Of a DNA stretch of 9,871 nucleotides, positions 1-5,912 are shown piece by piece. The DNA is from Gammaproteobacteria bacterium. GTDB taxonomy: Bacteria; Pseudomonadota; Gammaproteobacteria; GCF-002020875. Position 1 is the first letter of the stretch. Every line of letters begins with the position of its first letter. The position numbers were made by a program, and so were the translations under genes. The notes under the pieces were generated by a model, which was not told where the DNA came from, did no database searches, and was given only the letters and a program-made list of their open reading frames with translations. Where the stretch lies: the NCBI GenBank assembly GCA_018671205.1, contig JABHIC010000134.1, positions 1 through 9,871 on the forward strand, read 5' to 3'.

Positions 1-30
1 AGTATTCAGTTCACCCAGAGAGTGAAGAAC

Positions 31-155
31 GCTACAGGCCAGATTGCACGCACAGGCGCACGCATTACTGCGTTACAACTCCTTGCAATAGCTGACTATT
101 CCGCGTCGTTGTGCCTTGTCCTGCGCACGCCTATACGCACACTCTGGCCTGTTCA
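31..155. repeat. Imperfect palindromic intergenic repeat
   Basis: The outer arms are exact 10-bp inverted repeats: ACAGGCCAGA at 34-43 and TCTGGCCTGT at 143-152. Further inward, AGGCG (54-58) faces CGCCT (128-132) with mismatches around it. Near the centre ACAAC pairs with GTTGT, and AATAG pairs with CTATT around a 4-base loop. The whole block can therefore fold into one long, interrupted hairpin. This resembles the dispersed palindromic intergenic elements common in gammaproteobacteria. No second copy is present in the window, so repetition in the genome is inferred, not seen. It could be a MITE, a REP/BIME-like unit, or a structured transcript end of an upstream gene. Confidence 0.5.
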
Positions 156-248
156 ACTGAGGATTCTAGGATAATCGAGATATTGATTACGGTTTAGAGG
201 AAATTGGTCGATATAACTAAGAGGTTCCTTAGCTGAGGATGAACAGGA
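153..248. other. Leader region before the GNAT gene
   Basis: This AT-richer stretch lies between the palindromic repeat and the first gene. It contains a TATAAC box (212-217) that could serve as a -10 element, but no -35 box lies at a normal spacing: TTGATT at 183-188 is 23 bases away. A short CTAAG/CTTAG inverted repeat sits just downstream of the TATAAC box. A purine-rich AGGAG at 245-249 is the best ribosome binding site in the region. A promoter here is plausible, since the next gene starts a co-directional run, but it is not demonstrated. Confidence 0.25.
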
Positions 249-806
249 GTGAAGGTGAAAGAGCAGTTTCAGAGTGAGCGTCTCTATTTTAGGCCGTTGC
301 GGGTTGCTGATGTAACGGAGCGATACGTGGCCTGGATGAATGATCCCGTAGTGAATGAGTTTCTGGAGGTTAAATATGAGCAGCAGAGCTATGATTCTGT
401 TTCTGCCTTTGTATCCGCTGCAGAGCTTGATCCAGATACCTATCTGTATGGGATTTTTGATCAGAACTCCGGTCAGCACATTGGAAATATTAAATTCACC
501 TACACCAAAAGACGCCACAAAACGGGTGATCTTGGAATTGTTATTGGGGAAAAGTTATACTGGGGAAAGGGGATTGCAACCGAGTCGATCCGGGCAATGA
601 CAAAATTTGTGATGCAAATAGTTGGGGTTGAACAAATTTCAGCTGGCTGTTATGAGATCAATCGTGGCTCTACCCGAGCTTTTGAGAAAGCGGGATATCG
701 AGTAGAGGCAATTATCAGGAATAATATTGCTTATGGTGGGGGTAGAGTGAACGGTATTTTATTGGGGTTCTCCTCAGACGAGTTAATCGAAAGAGTGAAT
801 GAATGA
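249..806 (+). CDS. GNAT-family N-acetyltransferase, RimJ/RimL-like
   Basis: This is a predicted cytoplasmic acetyl-CoA-dependent N-acetyltransferase of about 185 residues, the usual length for an Acetyltransf_3 single-domain protein. It opens with the SERLYFRPL strand (residues 9-17) and a WMNDP turn (29-33). The acetyl-CoA pyrophosphate loop is visible as YWGKGIAT (104-111), and a typical distal NRGSTRAFEKAGY segment follows (138-150). GTG at 249 gives the longest frame. GTG at 255 has AGGAG (245-249) five bases upstream and is the better start, shortening the protein by two residues. The stop overlaps the next start in ATGA, so the two are translationally coupled. Family members acetylate ribosomal protein N-termini, other amines, or amino sugars. 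The biosynthetic neighbours favour a small-molecule or sugar-amine substrate, but this is inference. Confidence 0.88.
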   Translation: MKVKEQFQSERLYFRPLRVADVTERYVAWMNDPVVNEFLEVKYEQQSYDSVSAFVSAAELDPDTYLYGIFDQNSGQHIGNIKFTYTKRRHKTGDLGIVIGEKLYWGKGIATESIRAMTKFVMQIVGVEQISAGCYEINRGSTRAFEKAGYRVEAIIRNNIAYGGGRVNGILLGFSSDELIERVNE

Positions 807-1459
807 GCAGTTGGGAAGAGAAGGTCTACTCAAAAGGGAGACAGTTGAATCGCTATCCATATGATACGGTGGTGAGTGATCTGTTTCGTTGGTCTGCGGG
901 TCGTGACCGTAGTGGCTTACGGGTTTTGGAAGTGGGGTGTGGATCTGGAAATAATCTCTGGTTTCTATCCAGAGAGGGGTTTCAATGTGCCGGGATTGAC
1001 CTCTCTAAAACAGCGGTCAACTATGCCAAGCAGTATCTGGCGGGTGATGGGTTGGAGGCGGATATCCGGGTTGGTGATATTTCACAGTTGCCTTGGGAGG
1101 ATGGTCACTTTGATCTGGTGATTGATCGAATTTCAATAACCCATAACAGTATGCGGGATATTCAGCAGATGCATGATGAGGTAGTTCGGGTATTGAGGCA
1201 TGGAGGGGAGTTTTTCTCTGTTATGTTGGCCTGGGATCACCCCGTTCACCAAAATAGTAAGGAGATATCTCATCATGCATTCAGGGAGTTTTCAGACCCT
1301 ATCTTTTCTGAGGCAGGGCTTACATTTTTTGCGGATAAGGCGGATGTTTACCAACTATTTGGGGATAAATTTTCTAAATTTGAGTGCAGAAAAGTTGTAA
1401 ATATGAGTGAGGATGATCAGATACTCACCGCAATGTGGAATGTTCATGGCTGGAAATAG
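803..1459 (+). CDS. Class I SAM-dependent methyltransferase
   Basis: This is a 218-residue Rossmann-fold methyltransferase of the Methyltransf_11/25 type. Motif I is VLEVGCGSGNN (residues 41-51), the glycine-rich loop that binds S-adenosylmethionine. The acidic residue for the ribose hydroxyls lies in GIDLS (64-68). GDISQLPW (91-98) and FDLVIDR (103-109) form motifs II and III, and VLRHGG (130-135) is the usual post-motif turn. A substrate-binding tail follows, rich in Phe and His. The start ATG overlaps the stop of the acetyltransferase (ATGA), so the pair is co-translated. It probably methylates O, N or C on the product of the locus. The family signature does not show the acceptor. A palindromic insertion-like element lies just after its stop and may partly uncouple it from the operon downstream. 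Confidence 0.88.
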   Translation: MSSWEEKVYSKGRQLNRYPYDTVVSDLFRWSAGRDRSGLRVLEVGCGSGNNLWFLSREGFQCAGIDLSKTAVNYAKQYLAGDGLEADIRVGDISQLPWEDGHFDLVIDRISITHNSMRDIQQMHDEVVRVLRHGGEFFSVMLAWDHPVHQNSKEISHHAFREFSDPIFSEAGLTFFADKADVYQLFGDKFSKFECRKVVNMSEDDQILTAMWNVHGWK

Positions 1460-1466
1460 ATACAAA

Positions 1467-1528
1467 CTTAGGCGCTGTCCAATATTACGGCGCAATATCC
1501 GGGAAGTTAGTGTTGGACAGTCCCTTAG
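1467..1528. repeat. Small palindromic element with flanking CTTAG repeats
   Basis: CTGTCCAA (1475-1482) and TTGGACAG (1513-1520) are perfect 8-bp inverted repeats. Extended outward, the ends agree at 9 of 11 positions. An inner ATATT/AATAT pair (1482-1486 and 1494-1498) adds a second stem. The direct repeat CTTAG occurs immediately outside at 1467-1471 and 1524-1528, as a 5-bp target-site duplication would. The core is only about 52 bp and encodes nothing. The best reading is a miniature inverted-repeat element or the fused ends of a decayed insertion sequence. A factor-independent terminator is less likely because no T-run follows the stem. Confidence 0.5.
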
Positions 1529-1555
1529 AGATGATCGAGATTGGAGTGGTAACCG

Positions 1556-3322
1556 ATGAAAAATGTTTCAAATAGGATTTTGTTACAGAAGAATATCTCT
1601 CGCACCAAGGCGAGCAAGAAGGATATGAAACTATCCGACCTCAGTGTGACCGGGGAGAGAAAATATCGCAAGATTCTGTTGGTAAAATCACCGGCAACCT
1701 TATGGAGTGGTGGGGGGGGGGCAATCAGTGCCAATATTGCGGAGGTGATCAATATTCCACTCGGTATTGGATACCTGGCATCGGCTCTTAGCGAGGGGGG
1801 GTATGAGGTTGAGATGTTTGATCCACAACTGGACCTCTATTTTGTTGATGATGGAAATACGGTCGAGAAGCTCAAGAGGGTTATTCGTGAGCGACTGGAG
1901 CATAGAAATTATGATCTGGTGGGTATCTCATCTATGTATGTCTACGCCCACCAGTGGGCACACTATATTGCTGAAGTGGTTAAAGAGGTGAATAGAGAGG
2001 TGCCGGTGATTATCGGTGGTGGACACCCTACCTTGATGATTGAGGAGACGATGGATGATCAGAATATCGACTACCTGGTGGAGGGTGAGGGGGAGGTGAC
2101 ACTGCTCTCACTGCTACATGCGCTGAACGGTGGTCAACAGGTGGCGATGGATGAGATTGGTGGGCTGGCCTATCGTGAAGGGGGGCATTTGATTACCAGG
2201 GATCGGGATAACTATATCTGGGATCTGGATAGCCTTCCGTTCCCGGATTGGGATATTGTGGGTCTGGAAAAATACATCAAGATGTTCAACGACACCTCAC
2301 TGGAGGATTATGGGGTCTCAGTACCGATGGTGACGGAACGTGGATGTCCCTATCAGTGCACCTTCTGTAATGTATCCGACTCTTGGGGATACTCATTTAG
2401 AAAACGCTCCCCTCAGAATGTGCTGGACGAGGTAGACATCCTGATTAATCGATACGATATCAGGGATATTGTCTTTGTGGATGACAATATGACCATCGAT
2501 AAACAGCGTATGCTCGACATCTGTGATGGACTGAAACAGCGAAATGTCACCTGGCAGGTGGTCAATATGGCCTCCTTTAACTCCAATGAGAAGATTGTCC
2601 GTGCGATGAAAGAGAGTGGGTGCAAGAAGGTCTCAATTTCAATTGAATCAGCCTCTCCTCGAATATTGAAAAAGATGAAAAAGCCGGTTAATCTGGATAA
2701 ATCACTGGTGATTATCAATGAGTGTAAGAAGATAGGGCTACCGATTACCGCCAACTTCGTTACCGGTATGCACTATGAGACCAAAGAGGACATCATGAAG
2801 ACCTTTGAGTGGGCAGAAATTGCCAAGGCAGACTGGTCTACCTTCAGTATTCTTGCCCCCTATCCCGGTACAGAGATCTTCGATCAATGTGTTGAGGATG
2901 GATATCTCAATACGGATACAGTCGATCTGGGCTGGTTCTCCCACCGCAATGCGGCCATTGAGACCGAGCATTGGAATAAGGAGTGGGTCACGGATCAAAC
3001 CTATCACCATAACCTGATGATCAATTTTGTCAAAAACCATAATCTGGTTGGGGATGGAAAAAATCTGGATTTTGCGATTGGTTTCTTTGAGTATGTTGTG
3101 CTGCACCATAAGAAGCATCTATTGGGGGCGATTGCACTGGCCTATGCGATGAAAAAGAGAGGGAATAAGGAGAAGGCAGAAGCGCTGCTGGAACATGCCC
3201 TGGAGATGGTTGATGATGAGGAGATACAGCAGGTGTTCGGGCGCTATCTGGCGATGGATGAAGAGCTGATTAACTTTTTTCATCAATGGTGTGATGCCCA
3301 TGCTGAAGTTGTGGAGTTGTAG
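1556..3322 (+). CDS. B12-binding-type radical SAM protein with TPR-like tail
   Basis: This 588-residue protein combines an N-terminal cobalamin-binding-like Rossmann domain with a radical SAM core. The first domain starts near KILLVKSP (39-46) and includes VIIGGGHPT (151-159) and the characteristic VEGEGE (175-180). The linker DLDSLPFPDWD (223-233) is typical of the family. The [4Fe-4S] cysteines are C264, C268 and C271 in GCPYQCTFC, and VFVDDN (306-311) is a core strand. A helical TPR-like segment (about 520-575) ends the protein. Such enzymes do methylations, rearrangements or other radical chemistry; the substrate cannot be read here. GGAG at 1543-1546, nine bases before ATG 1556, supports the start. 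Residues 53-55 are encoded by an uninterrupted G10 tract (1712-1721). It is the first gene of the tight operon, six bases before the next. Confidence 0.92.
   Translation: MKNVSNRILLQKNISRTKASKKDMKLSDLSVTGERKYRKILLVKSPATLWSGGGGAISANIAEVINIPLGIGYLASALSEGGYEVEMFDPQLDLYFVDDGNTVEKLKRVIRERLEHRNYDLVGISSMYVYAHQWAHYIAEVVKEVNREVPVIIGGGHPTLMIEETMDDQNIDYLVEGEGEVTLLSLLHALNGGQQVAMDEIGGLAYREGGHLITRDRDNYIWDLDSLPFPDWDIVGLEKYIKMFNDTSLEDYGVSVPMVTERGCPYQCTFCNVSDSWGYSFRKRSPQNVLDEVDILINRYDIRDIVFVDDNMTIDKQRMLDICDGLKQRNVTWQVVNMASFNSNEKIVRAMKESGCKKVSISIESASPRILKKMKKPVNLDKSLVIINECKKIGLPITANFVTGMHYETKEDIMKTFEWAEIAKADWSTFSILAPYPGTEIFDQCVEDGYLNTDTVDLGWFSHRNAAIETEHWNKEWVTDQTYHHNLMINFVKNHNLVGDGKNLDFAIGFFEYVVLHHKKHLLGAIALAYAMKKRGNKEKAEALLEHALEMVDDEEIQQVFGRYLAMDEELINFFHQWCDAHAEVVEL
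1712..1721 (+). repeat. G10 homopolymer inside the radical SAM gene
   Basis: Ten consecutive G residues encode glycines 53-55 and the first base of Ala56, in a GGGG stretch near the start of the B12-binding-like domain. A change of one or two bases would shift the frame at about 9% of the protein length. Poly-G tracts of this size are known slippage sites in other bacteria. Whether this one varies is unknown. Confidence 0.9.
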
Positions 3323-3328
3323 TGAGGA

Positions 3329-4138
3329 ATGACCGTCCTGTTTGCCCTTGATGGCCAAGAGATTTCGGAGGAGACGATTCTGCATGGGTTGTCCTCCCTC
3401 TCTCTTCAGGGCAGAGACCTCTATGTGGCGATGGATCTTGCAGCGATAGGTGCGATATCCCCCGCGGTAGAGGGACGGGAACATCTGGCTGTCTCCCTGC
3501 TGGGGCTGTTCAGGGAGACGCTCACCGCGCCCCAGTCGATTATCATGCCATCATTCACCTTCAGTTGGGGGGCGGGTGGTTCAGGGCTCTTTTCAAGAAA
3601 GGATCGTACCCATCTGGGGATGCTGCCCAACTATCTGATTGCTCAACCGGAGAGCTATCGTAGCCGTGATCCCATGTTCTCCTGTGTGGTACTGGGTGAG
3701 AATCAGTCAGAATATATCAGCAGCTATGAGGATAGTTTTGGTACGAACTCACTCTTCCAGATTATGCATCGAAAACAGAATAGCCTGATTATGAACTTTG
3801 GAACCCGACTCTTTAACCCCTCGTTTATTCACTATGTGGAGCAGTATGTCGATGAACATCATACGAAGTTGGGTTATCGAGCTAGGGTGAGGTTTGACGG
3901 ACTGTTTGAGGATGAGGCAGGTAAGCGGGAGTCGGGCCACTTCTACAGTTTTATGCGTACCGCAGAGCAGATTTATGGTTATAACTATGAGGCGCTTGAA
4001 CAGGAGATGAGTGATGAGGGGCTACTTGAGGTGGTTCAGATAGGAGGGGCAACGGTGCAACTGACCGATGCAGAGAGCCTGTTTAACCATATGGTAGCGC
4101 GGATGTCAGTCGATCCACACTACTACCTGCTGTCATGA
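3329..4138 (+). CDS. AAC(3)-family N-acyltransferase
   Basis: This 269-residue protein has the Antibiotic_NAT fold of aminoglycoside 3-N-acetyltransferases, at normal family length. Signs are a DLAAIG segment (36-41), IIMPSFTFS (71-79), RSRDPMFS (111-118), a MNFG strand (155-158) and SFIHYVEQ (165-172) with the conserved His168 and Glu171. Family proteins transfer an acyl group from the CoA phosphopantetheine to an amine. In RSRDP, Asp114 replaces the His usual in RSxHP, so substrate use may differ from classical resistance enzymes. The gene lies six bases after the radical SAM gene and overlaps the adenylation gene in ATGA. It is followed by a carrier-protein gene, so a carrier-bound acyl donor and a sugar-amine acceptor are more likely than drug resistance. 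That role is inference; the family call is firm. Confidence 0.85.
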   Translation: MTVLFALDGQEISEETILHGLSSLSLQGRDLYVAMDLAAIGAISPAVEGREHLAVSLLGLFRETLTAPQSIIMPSFTFSWGAGGSGLFSRKDRTHLGMLPNYLIAQPESYRSRDPMFSCVVLGENQSEYISSYEDSFGTNSLFQIMHRKQNSLIMNFGTRLFNPSFIHYVEQYVDEHHTKLGYRARVRFDGLFEDEAGKRESGHFYSFMRTAEQIYGYNYEALEQEMSDEGLLEVVQIGGATVQLTDAESLFNHMVARMSVDPHYYLLS

Positions 4139-5667
4139 GCCAGCGGTTTCACAACCTCAGTCAGCACTTTAGCGATATTGTTGAGCGATATGGTGAGAAA
4201 GAGGCGCTCTGTTTCGGTTCGCATGGCTACAGCTACGATCAGCTGAATAACGCCACCGAGCGTGCTGTCGCTGGGCTGATCCGGTGGGGGGGGGTGGAGA
4301 GCGGTGTTGTCGCACTGCCAGCCTCCAAGCAGTTTGAGGTCTATGTGGTGCTGCTCGCCTGCCTCAAACTGGGGGTTCCCTACTCATTTTATGATACGCA
4401 ATCACCACCAGACCGGGTTCTGGCGCAGATGGGGGTGTTGGATGATCCACTGGTGGTGATTGATGACGGGGTTGCTCATGCGCTGCAAGAGGCACTTCAA
4501 GCTGACCATACCTGTTGTGAGATCAAGCTATTATTGGAGGATGGCGAACCACAGGCAGAGGCGATGGTAGGTCGGGTGGGGGATACCTCGATCGCCTATA
4601 TCATGTTTACCTCTGGTTCTACCGGGGTACCGAAAGGGGTCTCTATTAGTCATGGGAACCTTCTCTACCTGATTTCATGGATTGAAAATTGCGTTCAGGT
4701 GGTTCCGGAAGATCGAGTGAGTGGTCTCAATAAGCAATATTTTGATAATTCGGTGTTTGATCTCTACGGCTCACTGTTTACCGGGGCAACCCTCTACCCG
4801 GTGGCAGATGAGCTGCTGATCGACAGTGCCAGGCTGTTCCAGTATCTGGTAGAAAGCAAAATCACAGTCTGGTTCTCGGTACCCTCACTGCTCGTCTACC
4901 ATCTCTCGGTGGCATCACGTCAGGTCGCCTCGCTGCGGACGATACGAAAAATTATTTTTGGTGGGGAGGCATTCCCCAAATCCTCACTGCGCCAGCTCTG
5001 GGAGCTCTACCGCAACCATCCGGTCGCACTGATTAATGTGTATGGACCCACCGAGTGTACCTGTATCTGCTCCATCTATCGGATTAGTGAAGAGGATTTC
5101 TCCGAGGAGAATATGGTGCAGATTGCCCCCATTGGGGTGATTAGCGACTACTTTGACTATGCGATTGTCGATGAGCATAACCGTCCCGTTGAGTGTGGCG
5201 TAGTAGGGGAGCTTATTTTAGGAGGGGGGGCGGTAGGGAAGGGGTATTGGGGAAGGGAAGATCTGAGTGAAAAGGTATTCATCTCCAACCCCTCCTCTCC
5301 ACTGCTCAATGATCGCTACTACAAGAGTGGTGACCTGGTGAGGGCGCGCCGCACGGGTGAGCTGGAGTTTGTCTCACGGGTGGATTATCAGATCAAACAT
5401 ATGGGGCACCGCATTGAGTTACCGGAGATTGAGTCGGTGATCTTGGCGGAATCAGCGGTTGTGGAGGCGTGTGCAATCTATAAAACAGGTGGCAATTCCG
5501 GTTTCATTCAGCTCTACTATCATGGCGAGGTGGATGAGGATTTTGTGATCACGCTGTTGGAGAAGAAGCTACCGACCTATATGCGTCCGAGAGTGGTGGT
5601 TAGAGTGGATGAGTTACCGAAGAATCGTAATGGAAAAGTGGATCGAAAACAGCTAGGTGAGGAATGA
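4135..5667 (+). CDS. Stand-alone amino-acid adenylation enzyme, DltA-like
   Basis: This 510-residue ANL-superfamily enzyme matches the length of DltA and of free NRPS adenylation domains. It should activate a carboxylic acid with ATP and load it on the carrier encoded next. Core motifs are intact: A3 IMFTSGSTGVPKG (156-168), A4 around FDNSVF (203-208), A5 NVYGPTE (301-307), A7 YKSGD (396-400), A8 around SRVDYQIKHMGHRIELPEIE (414-433), and A10 NRNGKVDR with catalytic Lys501. Aligned by eye to the phenylalanine-activating domain of gramicidin synthetase, the pocket residues read D204, N205, F208, F247, I274, G276, V302, C310, I311, K501. Asp204 favours an alpha-amino acid. The ATGA start overlap implies coupling to the acyltransferase gene, and the stop overlaps the carrier start. 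A G9 tract lies at 4286-4294. Confidence 0.92.
   Translation: MSQRFHNLSQHFSDIVERYGEKEALCFGSHGYSYDQLNNATERAVAGLIRWGGVESGVVALPASKQFEVYVVLLACLKLGVPYSFYDTQSPPDRVLAQMGVLDDPLVVIDDGVAHALQEALQADHTCCEIKLLLEDGEPQAEAMVGRVGDTSIAYIMFTSGSTGVPKGVSISHGNLLYLISWIENCVQVVPEDRVSGLNKQYFDNSVFDLYGSLFTGATLYPVADELLIDSARLFQYLVESKITVWFSVPSLLVYHLSVASRQVASLRTIRKIIFGGEAFPKSSLRQLWELYRNHPVALINVYGPTECTCICSIYRISEEDFSEENMVQIAPIGVISDYFDYAIVDEHNRPVECGVVGELILGGGAVGKGYWGREDLSEKVFISNPSSPLLNDRYYKSGDLVRARRTGELEFVSRVDYQIKHMGHRIELPEIESVILAESAVVEACAIYKTGGNSGFIQLYYHGEVDEDFVITLLEKKLPTYMRPRVVVRVDELPKNRNGKVDRKQLGEE
4286..4294 (+). repeat. G9 homopolymer inside the adenylation gene
   Basis: Nine consecutive G residues span codons 51-54 (Trp-Gly-Gly-Val) of the adenylation gene. 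Slippage here would truncate the enzyme in its first tenth and, by coupling, could lower carrier-protein translation. It is the second longest G-run in the window after the G10 tract at 1712-1721. Confidence 0.85.
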
Positions 5668-5909
5668 TGGATTGTAATAAGGTGAGAGAGATTGTGGCAT
5701 CTGCAAAGGTGTTGAATGTCGAGGTGGGGCTACAGGATGAGCTGCTCAATTCGGGGATTATCGACTCGTTTAGTATCATGACCATTGTTGAGGAGATTCG
5801 GAGAGAGTTTCAGGTGGAGCTGCAATTTGATGGCTCCATCCGTGACCTCTTCTCGACAGTGGAGCAGTTGTGCCAGTTCGTACAGTCCACGCTTGATCGT
5901 CAGTCATGA
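5664..5909 (+). CDS. Acyl/peptidyl carrier protein, DltC-like
   Basis: This small acidic protein of 81 residues has the length and pattern of a phosphopantetheine carrier. The attachment site is Ser35 in GIIDSFS (31-37), close to the LLDSFG of DltC, and IVEEIRREF (41-49) follows as the recognition helix. It would carry the acyl group loaded by the adenylation enzyme upstream as a thioester. Two adjacent ATGs are possible starts (5664 and 5667). AGGTGAGG at 5655-5662 lies close before both, and the second has the more usual spacing. The start overlaps the stop of the adenylation gene, as expected for partners made in fixed ratio. No phosphopantetheinyl transferase is present in the window, so priming must come from elsewhere in the genome. 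Confidence 0.88.
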   Translation: MMDCNKVREIVASAKVLNVEVGLQDELLNSGIIDSFSIMTIVEEIRREFQVELQFDGSIRDLFSTVEQLCQFVQSTLDRQS

Positions 5910-5912
5910 GCT

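Noticed and set aside
183..217. Sigma-70 promoter before the first gene (TTGATT and TATAAC)
   Set aside because: The spacing of 23 bases is too long for a standard promoter, so it was noted only as a weak possibility.
153..518. Minus-strand open frame of 121 codons
   Set aside because: It lies opposite the well-supported acetyltransferase, has no recognisable domain or ribosome binding site, and reads as antisense noise.
1712..1721. G10 tract as evidence of a sequencing error
   Set aside because: The reading frame is intact on both sides and the protein is full-length and motif-complete, so the tract length as given is consistent with a functional gene.
2413..3118. Overlapping minus-strand open frames opposite the first radical SAM gene
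   Set aside because: They are antisense to an intact, motif-complete gene and show low-complexity, domain-free translations.
3329..4138. Aminoglycoside resistance gene
   Set aside because: The fold matches AAC(3), but the tight coupling to adenylation and carrier genes and the altered RSRDP motif point to biosynthesis; no resistance context is visible.
4135..5909. Complete D-alanylation (dlt) system
   Set aside because: The adenylation and carrier genes resemble DltA and DltC, but no MBOAT-type DltB or DltD is present. The pocket code also differs from that expected for D-alanine.
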